DNA of 64,000 nt, from the NCBI GenBank assembly GCA_024279425.1, contig JAJRRO010000037.1:62001-126000 (forward strand), written 5' to 3'. Source of the stretch: Bacteroidota bacterium (GTDB lineage: Bacteria; Bacteroidota; Bacteroidia; Flavobacteriales; Flavobacteriaceae). The position numbers were made by a program, and so were the translations under genes. Position 1 is the stretch's first letter. Every line of letters starts with the position of its first letter. Below the pieces are notes generated by a model. That model made no database searches. It was given only the letters and a program-made list of their open reading frames with translations, and was not told the DNA's origin. Below, in pieces: positions 27,585 to 36,337 of the stretch.

Positions 27585-28433
27585 ATGAAACGTATAATTC
27601 TGCCTACCGATTTTTCAGACTATTCCTATCATGCAATCTGTTTTGCACTTGAGTTGTTTAAGAACCAGGAATGCACTTTTTATCTATTGAATACGTATAC
27701 CCCGGCAATCTATCAGGCCGAGTATGTTCTTCATAGTCCAGGACAAATAGGCTTGGGCGATATGTATCAGGAGAATTCCCTGATTCAATTGAAAGAACTT
27801 AAAAACCGCTTGATGGGCGAATTCAACAATAAGCGACATGTTTTTATAGAGCACTCCGCATTTAATACTTTGGTGGATGAGATTGTGGAAACTTCAAAGA
27901 AAGAAAGTGCCGACTTGGTCATCATGGGTACTCAAGGGGCCACCGGAGCAAAAGAGATACTTATAGGCACCAATACGGTTCATGTAATCAAGAAGAGCTG
28001 CTGTCCTGTTATTGCCATTCCTCCAAATTTAGAATATCAGGCACCCAAAGCTATCCTGTTCCCGACTGATTTGGAAATAGATTATCAAAGAGAACAGTTA
28101 AAAGAGGTGTTGAATATTGCCAAAGAGTATCGTTCAAAAATAGACGTAATGCACGTCTTAAGCGGCTATGACTTAAGCGAAATACAGCAGAAGAACAAAG
28201 TGAAACTGGACCGTATGCTCGAAGGTGTTGCGAATCGGTTCTATGAGCTTCCCAACCAAGGAGTGGTTATCGCCATAAATAATTTTCAGATAGAGCAGGA
28301 AATCAACTTCTTGGTAATGATACAAAACAGGCATACTTTTTTAGAACGCCTATTTATTGAACCAATTATCAAAAAAATGGGATTTCATGTTGGTATTCCT
28401 TTTATGGCGATACCCTCGCACAAAAACAATTGA
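27585..28433 (+). CDS. Tandem-domain universal stress protein
   Basis: 282 aa. The first domain (IILPTDFSDYSYHAICFAL) has an intact ATP motif GTQGATGAKEILIGTN. The second domain begins ILFPTDLEIDYQREQL, lacks the motif, and ends GFHVGIPFMAIP. It is the middle gene of the usp operon. The paralogues share layout but little identity outside the first strand and motif, which suggests old duplications. Confidence 0.9.
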   Translation: MKRIILPTDFSDYSYHAICFALELFKNQECTFYLLNTYTPAIYQAEYVLHSPGQIGLGDMYQENSLIQLKELKNRLMGEFNNKRHVFIEHSAFNTLVDEIVETSKKESADLVIMGTQGATGAKEILIGTNTVHVIKKSCCPVIAIPPNLEYQAPKAILFPTDLEIDYQREQLKEVLNIAKEYRSKIDVMHVLSGYDLSEIQQKNKVKLDRMLEGVANRFYELPNQGVVIAINNFQIEQEINFLVMIQNRHTFLERLFIEPIIKKMGFHVGIPFMAIPSHKNN

Positions 28434-28436
28434 AAA

Positions 28437-29291
28437 ATGGAAAACATACTTGTTCCCACCGATTTCTCTGAAGATGCTTATAATGCACTCTATTATGCAT
28501 CGAGGCTTTTTAAAAGTAGAACATGCAATTTCTATTTATTAAATGCCTATAGCGAAAATACGCCTCTCATAAGTCGGAGTATTAATAATGGCAATGGAGA
28601 CCGCAAGGGGTTATTGGAGCAGCTTAGCGATGAATCCAACGAGGCGTTGAAACATGTTTATCATAGAATAAATTTAGATAATAAGTGTCCCAAGCACAAG
28701 TTTAAATTGATATCGAGGAAAACGGATTTGATCGAGGCCATTTCGAATGCTATAAATGAATTTAATATAGATTTGATCGTGATGGGCAACAAGGGTAAAA
28801 CAAGTGGTTTGGGTGTGTTTTTGGGTAGTACGACCACGAGGACCATGGCTTCAACAAAGAAATGCCCAATTCTGGCCGTTCCTGAGACAGCTGATTTTAA
28901 GATGCCCTATGAGATTGCATTTGCTACAAACTATAAAATGCCCTATGATGCTGAAGTTCTTGGGCCCTTAAAAGAAATGGCAGCACTTTGTGGCTCTGCT
29001 GTCAGGGTAGTTCATATCAATGAAGAAGATCATCTGACCAGTCTTCAAGAAGGAAACCTTAGAACATTGAGAGCATATTTAGGTACCACTGAGAATTCGC
29101 TACATTGGATGCCGAATTTTGCAAGCAAGACAGAGGCGATTCAGGTTTTTTTAGATGAATTGGACATTGGTATGCTTGCCATGGTCAATTATCAACATGG
29201 TTTTTTAGAGAATTTACTACGTGAGGCCATTATCAAAAAGTTGACTTTTAACATTGATGTTCCTTTTTTGGTGATACCAGAGGCCGACTGA
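28437..29291 (+). CDS. Tandem-domain universal stress protein
   Basis: 284 aa. The start ILVPTDFSEDAYNALYYA and the motif GNKGKTSGLGVFLGST (GxxGx9GS) are intact in domain one, while domain two (IAFATNYKMPYDAEVL onward) lacks it. It is the last gene of the usp operon, 3 nt after its neighbour. Its stop codon TGA is also the first half-site of the box that controls the next gene, so the operon end and the following promoter overlap. Confidence 0.9.
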   Translation: MENILVPTDFSEDAYNALYYASRLFKSRTCNFYLLNAYSENTPLISRSINNGNGDRKGLLEQLSDESNEALKHVYHRINLDNKCPKHKFKLISRKTDLIEAISNAINEFNIDLIVMGNKGKTSGLGVFLGSTTTRTMASTKKCPILAVPETADFKMPYEIAFATNYKMPYDAEVLGPLKEMAALCGSAVRVVHINEEDHLTSLQEGNLRTLRAYLGTTENSLHWMPNFASKTEAIQVFLDELDIGMLAMVNYQHGFLENLLREAIIKKLTFNIDVPFLVIPEAD

Positions 29292-29331
29292 TTGCCGTCA
29301 TTGTAGTCATCTGAATAAATTGCCAGTTTTA
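29289..29331 (+). promoter_or_regulatory. FNR/CRP-type box and -7 element of the baeRF-like gene
   Basis: TGATTGCCGTCA (29289-29300) starts with the usp stop codon. CAGTTTTA begins 24 nt after the box, one mismatch from TAnnTTTA, and the ATG is at 29354. Confidence 0.55.
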
Positions 29332-29353
29332 GGCAGTACTTAAAACTTAAATT

Positions 29354-29761
29354 ATGAAAAATATTGGTATTTGGTTGGATAAGGAAAAGGCCCATGTCGT
29401 AACACTTGTCGAGGGTTTAGAAAAGTTTGAGACGCTATCGTCCAATATAGAAGTGTATCGTCCTAAGGGTGGTGCGCGCACAAAAACGGCAAAATGGGGA
29501 CCACAGGATGTTGTTCAGGACAGTAAATATTTAGAACGGAAAAAGCATCAGCACAGAATATACTTCAAGAATTTGGCAAACGCTATAAAAAAAGCGGATG
29601 CCATTGCTCTATTCGGTCCCGCTGAAACTCCCGAAAAATTTAAAAAATCCTTGGATGAAAATCACCCGATACTTGCCGCCAAGATAAAGACGGTTACCAA
29701 GGTAGATAGCATGACCCATAATCAAACAAAGAAATTGGTAAAGGATTTCTTTGACAAATGA
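29354..29761 (+). CDS. Small protein resembling bacterial eRF1-domain (baeRF/host-attachment) family
   Basis: 135 aa. The first strand IGIWLDKEKAHVVTL, an internal DSKYLERKKHQHRIYFKNLANAI helix and the strand DAIALFGPAETPEKF resemble the RNase H-like core of the baeRF families, which have been proposed to act on stalled ribosomes or RNA. The resemblance is by pattern only. It carries no GGQ motif. It has its own box-containing promoter and precedes a nuclease pair, so an RNA- or ribosome-maintenance role in resting cells is a reasonable guess. Confidence 0.5.
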   Translation: MKNIGIWLDKEKAHVVTLVEGLEKFETLSSNIEVYRPKGGARTKTAKWGPQDVVQDSKYLERKKHQHRIYFKNLANAIKKADAIALFGPAETPEKFKKSLDENHPILAAKIKTVTKVDSMTHNQTKKLVKDFFDK

Positions 29762-29830
29762 GTACATTAAATCCAAGGTTTTATGTTGGTACTGTCATTG
29801 GTTTTCTTACCCCAAATAAAATAACCCACT

Positions 29831-30673
29831 ATGGATGTTAGGGATTTTCAAATAGTAAAGTCGTCGGGAGAAAGAACAAGATTCTCGTTGACTAAATTGC
29901 GAAGGTCATTACACCGAAGTGGTGCCGATGAAAATCTTGTAAATCAAATTGTTGATCAAGTCCGGGATGAACTGTACCAAGGTATTACAACAAAGGAAAT
30001 ATATAATAGAGCTTTCACTTTGCTTAAAAAGAAAAAGTCTGTCTTTGCTTCAAAGTACAAATTAAAAAAAGCGATATACGAATTGGGACCCACTGGCTTC
30101 CCTTTTGAAAAGTTCGTTGCGGCTATTTTACAATATTCTGGTTATACCACGGAAGTGGGTAAGATTATGCAAGGCAATTGTGTTACACATGAGGTAGATG
30201 TTATTGCCAATAAAAATGGACTCCTTACCGCCATTGAATGCAAATTTCATGGAGAGGAAGGGCGTAATTGCAATGTAAAGGTTCCTCTTTATATTCATTC
30301 TAGGTATAATGATATAAAGCGATATTGGGAAAGTGAAAAAAGTGGTATTGCCGTCTTGGATAAGGGTTGGGTGGTCACGAACACTCGCTTTACACAGGAT
30401 GCCATTACTTATGGTAAATGTGCAAACCTGTACTTATTGAGTTGGGACCTTCCTAAGGATGACAGCTTAAAAGATAGAATAGATAGGTTGGGATTATACC
30501 CTATTACCGTATCAACAGTATTGAGCTCACAGGAAAAACAGTTTTTATTGAGTAGGGATGTTGTGCTATGCCGGCAATTATTAAAGGATAGTTTTTTTCT
30601 TGATCATTTGAACATCTCAGCAGCCAGGATAGAAAAAATAAGGGAAGAACTACGCCAGTTATGCAATTGTTGA
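29831..30673 (+). CDS. ATP-cone domain fused to Mrr-type PD-(D/E)XK nuclease
   Basis: 280 aa. Residues 5-85 form an ATP-cone (FQIVKSSGERTRFSLTKLRRS and the KKKKSVFASKYKLKKAI region), the nucleotide-sensing module known from ribonucleotide reductase and NrdR. Residues 88-215 are an Mrr-like endonuclease with E93, D123 in HEVDVIA and E136-C-K138 in AIECKFHG, a complete D-ExK site. A C-terminal helical part (230-280) is unassigned. The fusion suggests DNA cleavage gated by the ATP/dATP level. It may be translated with the beta-CASP gene 3 nt downstream. No methyltransferase is nearby, so classical restriction is unlikely. Confidence 0.85.
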   Translation: MDVRDFQIVKSSGERTRFSLTKLRRSLHRSGADENLVNQIVDQVRDELYQGITTKEIYNRAFTLLKKKKSVFASKYKLKKAIYELGPTGFPFEKFVAAILQYSGYTTEVGKIMQGNCVTHEVDVIANKNGLLTAIECKFHGEEGRNCNVKVPLYIHSRYNDIKRYWESEKSGIAVLDKGWVVTNTRFTQDAITYGKCANLYLLSWDLPKDDSLKDRIDRLGLYPITVSTVLSSQEKQFLLSRDVVLCRQLLKDSFFLDHLNISAARIEKIREELRQLCNC

Positions 30674-30676
30674 GCT

Positions 30677-32047
30677 ATGAATACAGTTAAAATTCATTTT
30701 TTAGGAGCTTCAGGAACGGTCACAGGTTCTAAATTTTATTTAGAAACCACCGAGCTCAATCTTATGATCGATTGTGGGATGTTCCAAGGATTAAAAGAAC
30801 TTAGACAATCTAATTGGGCGCCATTGCCTATTGATGCAAGTAAGTTGGATGTTGTTTTGCTGACCCACGGACATTTGGATCATACGGGCTATTTGCCAAG
30901 ACTGGTCAAAGAAGGGTTTCATGGCAAAATTTTGGGAACACCGCCAACCTTGGCAATAACAGGTATTATTCTTAAGGACAGCGCCAAAATACATGAGGAA
31001 GAAGCCAAAGAAGCTAATAAGAGAGGGTATAGCAAACACAAACCTGCTTTACCCTTTTATACAGCGGAGAAAGTGAAAAAGACAATGGGATTATTTAGAT
31101 CTATCGAAAAAGGGAAATGGATAACCCTTTCCCCTAACATACGGCTTAGACACAAATACAATGGCCATATTCTCGGGGCGACTTTTATTGAATTGGAAGT
31201 TTTTAGCAAACTCTTTGTTTTCTCAGGAGATATTGGGAGGCAGGAAGATTTGCTATTATCTCCTCCAGACCAACCAGAGTGGGCAGACTATCTGTTTGTT
31301 GAAAGTACGTACGGGGATAAAAACCATCCGAAAGAGCAAATAGAGGACATACTGATCGAACTGATCCATAAAACAGTACATCAAAGGGGTAATTTGATTA
31401 TACCCTCTTTCGCGGTTGAGCGACTACAATCTTTAATGTATCAATTATGGCTACTCTATAAGAAAAACAAAATTCCCAACATTCCCATTTTTGTGGATAG
31501 TCCTATGGGCACTAATGTGTTATCGGTATTCGAACAATTTCCTGATTGGCACAAACTATCAAAAAAGGAATACAAGGCTATGTGTGCCCATGTCACAATA
31601 ATAAGCTCTTACAAGGAAACCTGGGAAACCATAGATGATCCTAGGCCAAAAATCGTGATTGCTGGAAGCGGAATGGTAACTGGGGGAAGAGTACTTACCT
31701 ATTTAAAACAGCTGATAGATAAGGTAAGAACAACAGTTCTTTTAGTGGGTTACCAAGCAGAAGGAACCCGGGGAAGAAGACTTTTAGATGGAGCCGACGG
31801 ACTGAAACTGTTCGGCAAGTACTACAAAGTAAAGGCTGAAATTGCCCATTTGGAAAGTCTTTCGGCCCATGCTGACCAAGCTGAACTAATGCACTGGTTA
31901 AAGGGAATAAAGAATGTTCCGGAAAAGGTTTTTTTAGTGCACGGAGAGTCTATTGCGCTAGATACATTTAGAAGTAAAATTACTGACGAACTCAATTGGC
32001 ATATACATATCCCCAAATTATATGAACAAATAGATGTAATGGTTTGA
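30677..32047 (+). CDS. Metallo-beta-lactamase/beta-CASP ribonuclease (RNA-specificity type)
   Basis: 456 aa. The MBL motif 2 is H64-G-H66-L-D68-H69, followed by the HILGATFIEL strand and FSGDIGR (motif 4). The beta-CASP insert occupies about 205-360, with PSFAVERLQ, FVDSPMG and the GSGMVTGGRVLTYL motif. The C-terminal RMMBL strand ends ESLSAHADQAELMHWL then VFLVHGE. This is the bacterial relative of CPSF-73/RNase J-like nucleases and should cut RNA. Its coupling to an ATP-cone nuclease inside a quiescence island suggests nucleic-acid turnover under low energy. Confidence 0.9.
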   Translation: MNTVKIHFLGASGTVTGSKFYLETTELNLMIDCGMFQGLKELRQSNWAPLPIDASKLDVVLLTHGHLDHTGYLPRLVKEGFHGKILGTPPTLAITGIILKDSAKIHEEEAKEANKRGYSKHKPALPFYTAEKVKKTMGLFRSIEKGKWITLSPNIRLRHKYNGHILGATFIELEVFSKLFVFSGDIGRQEDLLLSPPDQPEWADYLFVESTYGDKNHPKEQIEDILIELIHKTVHQRGNLIIPSFAVERLQSLMYQLWLLYKKNKIPNIPIFVDSPMGTNVLSVFEQFPDWHKLSKKEYKAMCAHVTIISSYKETWETIDDPRPKIVIAGSGMVTGGRVLTYLKQLIDKVRTTVLLVGYQAEGTRGRRLLDGADGLKLFGKYYKVKAEIAHLESLSAHADQAELMHWLKGIKNVPEKVFLVHGESIALDTFRSKITDELNWHIHIPKLYEQIDVMV

Positions 32048-32056
32048 TCAATCAAC

Positions 32057-32099
32057 TGATCTGTGTCATTGTTACTCACAAAAGCCATCGATAGTTTTA
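32057..32099 (+). promoter_or_regulatory. FNR/CRP-type box and -7 element of helical family gene C
   Basis: TGATCTGTGTCA (32057-32068) is followed at 24 nt by TAGTTTTA (32092-32099). The gene starts at 32110, or at the ATG two codons later. Confidence 0.65.
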
Positions 32100-32109
32100 C
32101 ATAAACTAA

Positions 32110-32544
32110 ATGATCATGGCGACGCAAAACAAATTTACAAAGGAAAACCAGGTAAAAAAAGTTGAGGAATTGCATTGGGATTCCCAACAATGGAAATCTC
32201 ATTTGCGCTTGATGCAAGATGAGATTATGTTCATTGAGCGTTTGCTTAACTCTTATATTTTTGAACCAAATACCCCAAACCTATTTGAACGATTACGGGA
32301 TTATCAATCTCGATTGGGCAAAGCCAAGGCCTATAGGGATGATGTTCAAAAGATAATTGCCCAGCACGAGAGAAATCTTGGGGGTATGATGGAATGTACG
32401 GATACTACTTGCGATATGACCTATTACCAAAAACATGAAAAGATAAAGGCTGAAGCTGTAAACTGTATGGAAATATTCCAGGATCTTAAAACCGAGGTTT
32501 TTAATTATGCGGGTGGCATTTTAAAACAGCGAAAATCACATTGA
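32110..32544 (+). CDS. Small all-helical protein, island family member C
   Basis: 144 aa. An ATG at 32116 is an equally good start and leaves a slightly longer leader after the -7 element. It is helical throughout. Residues about 27-48 (QQWKSHLRLMQDEIMFIERL) fit the W-K-S-x-L-x3-D-E-x-x-F-x-x-R-L-L pattern of members A and B, followed by KIIAQHERNLGG, which matches the VDQHLAHI region of A. A CTDTTCD stretch with two Cys is unique to this copy. It is expressed from its own box promoter. Function unknown. Confidence 0.68.
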   Translation: MIMATQNKFTKENQVKKVEELHWDSQQWKSHLRLMQDEIMFIERLLNSYIFEPNTPNLFERLRDYQSRLGKAKAYRDDVQKIIAQHERNLGGMMECTDTTCDMTYYQKHEKIKAEAVNCMEIFQDLKTEVFNYAGGILKQRKSH

Positions 32545-32781
32545 ATTTGAAGAGGATAATCCGTAAGACCTATAAAGGTCAATAGATTTAAACAGGCTCT
32601 CAAAGACGACTATCCTAGGGGTTGAAGATTGATTGGCATAAATTTTATTGGTGGACTGACTGATATAGATTATTTCGACCTGGCCATAAATGCAATAAAT
32701 TAGAATAGAAAAAGGGAGAAATAATCAAAGTCTAGATAATCGACTTATTGCATGCGGCGTTACATATTAAAATCATTGAAA

Positions 32782-33225
32782 ATGAAAACAAAAAAACAAA
32801 TTTACAGGTATTTGGAATGGAAAAGCCCTAATGAAATGCATCAAACTTCTCTGGAATGGATTTCTGAATTGAAATTTGTTAAGGATGAACAAATGTTCCT
32901 TAACGATTTGGTCAAGTCTTATACGTTACAAATAACGAGCCTTGGAATTTTCGAGGAAAGTAGAATTTTAATCAAGGCAATTTCAAATTCTGAGTTGGAG
33001 GTTGGATTATTGTTGAAAAAGGTGCAGGTTCATGAGAATCAGCTATCTATTATGCTAGATGATGTGGATCAACCAAAAATGGAAAAAGCGTACACCGAAA
33101 CGCATAGGGATTTAATATTCACTATGGATGAATACTTAACTGAATATCGAAGGTTAAAGGGAAGTTTGTTCAAAATGATATCTGAAGTCATGAAGAAAAA
33201 AAAGCAAAAAAGATTGTTGAATTGA
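32782..33225 (+). CDS. Small all-helical protein, island family member D
   Basis: 147 aa from ATG 32782; an ATG ten codons earlier is possible. The segment SLEWISELKFVKDEQMFLND followed by LVKSY fits the family pattern W-x-S-x-L-x-F-x3-D-E-x-x-F-L-x2-L. A later KKVQVHENQLSIML matches the QHERNL region of C. The C-terminus is very basic (KKKKQKR). No good box precedes it. It lies 21 nt before the lipoprotein gene and may share its transcript. Function unknown. Confidence 0.65.
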   Translation: MKTKKQIYRYLEWKSPNEMHQTSLEWISELKFVKDEQMFLNDLVKSYTLQITSLGIFEESRILIKAISNSELEVGLLLKKVQVHENQLSIMLDDVDQPKMEKAYTETHRDLIFTMDEYLTEYRRLKGSLFKMISEVMKKKKQKRLLN

Positions 33226-33246
33226 AATTTAATTAAAACGTGAGCC

Positions 33247-33903
33247 ATGAAAAAATGGATTGTAATACTATTGATGGCGCTAATGGGCTGTTCTTCTACC
33301 GAATTGGTTGAAAATTGGAAGAACCCGGATATTGTTCTTTTCAATGCAGACAAGGTATTGTTAGTGGGGATGACCCAAAATATGGATGCAAGGGAGGAAT
33401 ATGAGACTAAATTACATAAGGCGTTTAAAGAGCGGGGAGTAGAATCAATGCGCAGTATAGATTTGTTTGATGTCGAGTTTACTTCATCTGAAAGGTCTGA
33501 GGAAGAATTGGCGGCAGTAGAGCAACAATTGTTGGACAAGGATTTTGACGCCATTCTGTTTACCAAAGTAATTGGTTTGGAAAATGTGGAGAACTATAGA
33601 AAGTCAATGGCCAATCTAGATAGATATTATGGAAGGTTTGAAGATGATTACTTAAGCCATCAAAATATCTACTATGATTCAGAATATTACGATGATTATA
33701 CCATTTACCATGCTGAGACATCCTTGTATTGTATTTGTGTGGGTAAAGAAAGGGAATTGATTTGGAGGGGTTCTATAGACATATCCGACCCTGTTGATGT
33801 TAAGAAAACAATTAACGACTATGTACAATTAGTGATTATGGCAATGGAGGAACAAGATCTTATCTTTAGAAAAGAAACTAAAAATGAAGTTACGGGTATA
33901 TAG
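33247..33903 (+). CDS. DUF4136-like envelope lipoprotein
   Basis: 218 aa. The signal MKKWIVILLMALMGC ends in a lipobox with Cys15. The mature part has a strand KVLLVGMTQN, a helix around EYETKLHKAFKERG and DAILFTKVIGLENVE, which resemble small periplasmic lipoproteins with a Rossmann-like layout (DUF4136 type). A Tyr-rich stretch (about 135-160) is odd. It overlaps the dehydrogenase downstream by 20 nt, so the two are probably co-translated. No function can be assigned. Confidence 0.7.
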   Translation: MKKWIVILLMALMGCSSTELVENWKNPDIVLFNADKVLLVGMTQNMDAREEYETKLHKAFKERGVESMRSIDLFDVEFTSSERSEEELAAVEQQLLDKDFDAILFTKVIGLENVENYRKSMANLDRYYGRFEDDYLSHQNIYYDSEYYDDYTIYHAETSLYCICVGKERELIWRGSIDISDPVDVKKTINDYVQLVIMAMEEQDLIFRKETKNEVTGI

Positions 33904-34892
33904 TGCTAAGGACTTTGAAATACCTTTTCTGAAAAAGGCAAATACAGCCTGCCATGAAGTAAAATTCATTCCAGATGCTCTTGATACCAATACGGCGATA
34001 AAGGCTGTTGGTTTTGAAGCTGTAAGTATTTTTTCTGGAGATGATGCATGTTTGGTGGTTTTGAAAAAGTTGCGAGACTTAGGCGTGAAATATATTACGT
34101 TGAGGTCTACGGGTTATAATAATATTCATGTTAGGGCAGCTAAGCGCTTAGGGTTGAAAGTGGCCAATGCCCCCTGATTATTCATCCCATGCGATTGCCG
34201 AGCATACTGTTGCTCTATTAATGGCCATTAATCGAAAAATCGACATTGCCGTTAGACAGGTTCGTAGCTATAACTTTGAACAAAAGAACTTGTTGGGGTT
34301 TGATTTGGTAGGAAAGACCATAGGAATAATAGGTACTGGAAGAATAGGTTCCCTTATGGTCAAGATAATGCACGGCTTTGGTTGTAAGATCCTTGCCCAT
34401 GATGTATTCCCAAAAAGAGCACTTATTGAGCAGTTTGAAATTGAATATGTCGATGTAGTCCAATTATATAGACAATCTGATGTTATTAGCCTGCACGTGC
34501 CATTGACCCATGACACCCACTACATGCTGAATGAGAAGGCATTTGAAAAGATGAAACCGGATGTATTACTATTAAATACAGCGCGTGGGGCGGTTGTTGA
34601 TACAAGAGACTTAATCAAAGCGTTGAAAAGAAACCTTATTGCGGGCTATGCGGCCGATGTTTATGAGAATGAAAAAGGAATATTCTTTAAGGATAATTCT
34701 GAAAAGGGAATTTTTGATGATAATTTAAAAACCTTGCTTTCTTTTAAAAATGTTTTAATAACACCACATCAGGCCTATGTTACCAGGGAAGCACTGAACA
34801 ATATTGCGGAGATTACTTTTGGTAATATTGATTGCTGGGCCCAGGGTGAATCCTGTGAGAATGAATTGGGTTACGAAACTTTGGTATTATAA
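33884..34892 (+). pseudogene. ldhA: D-2-hydroxyacid dehydrogenase (D-lactate type), single-base frameshift
   Basis: Two reading frames join into one LdhA-like protein of about 335 aa. The first (33884-34177) holds the N-terminal half-domain up to LGLKVANAP and then stops. The second (from about 34167) continues PDYSSHAIAEHTVALL, the NAD loop GIIGTGRIG, the catalytic LLNTARGAVVDT, DVYENE and TPHQAYVT. The break is in a run of five C at 34170-34174, and removing one C restores A-N-A-P-D-Y-S-S. It would reduce pyruvate to D-lactate in fermentation. It may be a true pseudogene, a sequencing error or a slippery site. Its stop overlaps the convergent cls stop by 6 nt. Confidence 0.85.
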
Positions 34893-36314
34893 CAAAGGAC
34901 TAAAGACTTTGGCAAACCCTTCCTTAAGTTTATCGAGATAAGGTCGGTCTTCGAAGGTGCCATAATCTACCTGAATACTTTGATCAGCCTCTTGCAGGAA
35001 CTCCTGCTTTAGCAGTTCAGCGGTTTCGCGATCATAGACCATGGCGTTGACCTCGTAATTCTGTTCAAAGCTTCGAATGTCCATATTGGCGGTACCAACG
35101 GAAACGACTTCGTTGTCAGATACGATTATTTTACTGTGTAAAAATCCATCAGGGAACAGATAGATTTTTACCTCGGCCCTTAACAACGATTCAAAATAAG
35201 ATCGGACACTCCATTGTACCAATACACTGTCCGCTTTTTCTGAAATTAATAATCTTACGTCTACACCACTATTGGCCGCAACCTCTAAGGCTTTTAAAAT
35301 GGCAGTTCCAGGTATAACATATGGGTTGGTTATGTAAACATATTTTTTTGCATTGTTGATAAGCGAAAAATAGGCCTGCCCAATAGGGGAGAAGTAGTCA
35401 TCGGGGCCTCCGTAGACAATTTGCACAATCTTATTTCCCATGTATTGGGGGATAGAGGGTAGTTTAATCCTTAATTCAGATTTATCGCCAGAGACCAAAA
35501 ACCAATCTATGGCAAAGACCACCTGTAAGTCCAATACCGAGGGTCCTTTTAACTGCAAATGCATGTCGTGCCAATTGCCCAGGACCAAATCGCCCTTTAG
35601 ATATTTGTCAGAGATGTTTATACCCCCAGTAAAGGCCACCTCGCCATCGACAATAATGATTTTTCTATGGTTTCTATAATTTATTGATGACAAAAACCTA
35701 CCCCATCTAAAAGGCAAAAAAGGGTATACCTCGACACCAATTGATTTTAGTTCTTTTAAATATCTCTTACTCAGGGTATAGCTACCGACTCCATCATAAA
35801 TGATTTTGACCTTTACCCCTTTTTTTATTTTTTCCCTGAAGAGTATCATAAGGCCTTTGGCAAGCTCGCCTTCCTCAAAAATGTAGTATAAAAGATAAAT
35901 GTATTTATCGGCGGCATCGAGAGCATTGAAAATGGCATCAAATGTGGCTTTACCATTTTTTAAAAGAACGATCTCATTTCCTTTAGTTGCCTTAAAACCT
36001 GAGTTTTTTTCTATAAGATTCGATAGTTTATTGGAAATCCCAGAATTTTCAATTACCGGTTGTTTTAATCTTTGTTCATGGGTGATTATCTCTAAATAAT
36101 CCTTTATGGCCTTGTCTTCCTGTAAATCTTTCCAAGAGTATTTTCTTCGATTTCGTCCTATCATCCAATACAAAAGGATCCCTCCAACCGGAATGGTGAA
36201 GATAGCCAGGAGCCAAGCCAATGTTTTGGCCGGTTTTATGCCGTTGACCAATAGGCTAAGTATCATACCTATGGCAATTACAAGATAAATTATGAGCGCT
36301 ATTATCCAGTACAT
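34887..36314 (-). CDS. cls: Cardiolipin synthase (phospholipase D superfamily)
   Basis: 475 aa. Two N-terminal transmembrane segments (about 3-25 and 32-52) anchor it to the inner membrane. Two HKD motifs are intact: HRKIIIVDGEVAFTGG near residue 215 and HSKIIVSDNEVVSVGTAN near 390. It joins two phosphatidylglycerol molecules to make cardiolipin. It is divergent from trxB across 171 nt and carries the island's box upstream, which suggests membrane remodelling as part of the same response. Confidence 0.93.
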   Translation of the reverse strand: MYWIIALIIYLVIAIGMILSLLVNGIKPAKTLAWLLAIFTIPVGGILLYWMIGRNRRKYSWKDLQEDKAIKDYLEIITHEQRLKQPVIENSGISNKLSNLIEKNSGFKATKGNEIVLLKNGKATFDAIFNALDAADKYIYLLYYIFEEGELAKGLMILFREKIKKGVKVKIIYDGVGSYTLSKRYLKELKSIGVEVYPFLPFRWGRFLSSINYRNHRKIIIVDGEVAFTGGINISDKYLKGDLVLGNWHDMHLQLKGPSVLDLQVVFAIDWFLVSGDKSELRIKLPSIPQYMGNKIVQIVYGGPDDYFSPIGQAYFSLINNAKKYVYITNPYVIPGTAILKALEVAANSGVDVRLLISEKADSVLVQWSVRSYFESLLRAEVKIYLFPDGFLHSKIIVSDNEVVSVGTANMDIRSFEQNYEVNAMVYDRETAELLKQEFLQEADQSIQVDYGTFEDRPYLDKLKEGFAKVFSPLL

Positions 36315-36337
36315 CCAATCGTCGTAACTAATGCCTT

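Noticed and set aside
29786-29797. Box-like sequence TTGGTACTGTCA before the ATP-cone nuclease
   Set aside because: Two mismatches in the first half-site and no -7 element at the expected distance; the gene more likely reads through from 29354.
34165-34180. Programmed ribosomal frameshift in the dehydrogenase
   Set aside because: No downstream pseudoknot or upstream Shine-Dalgarno-like stimulator was seen, and such recoding is not known for this family; indel or slippage is simpler.
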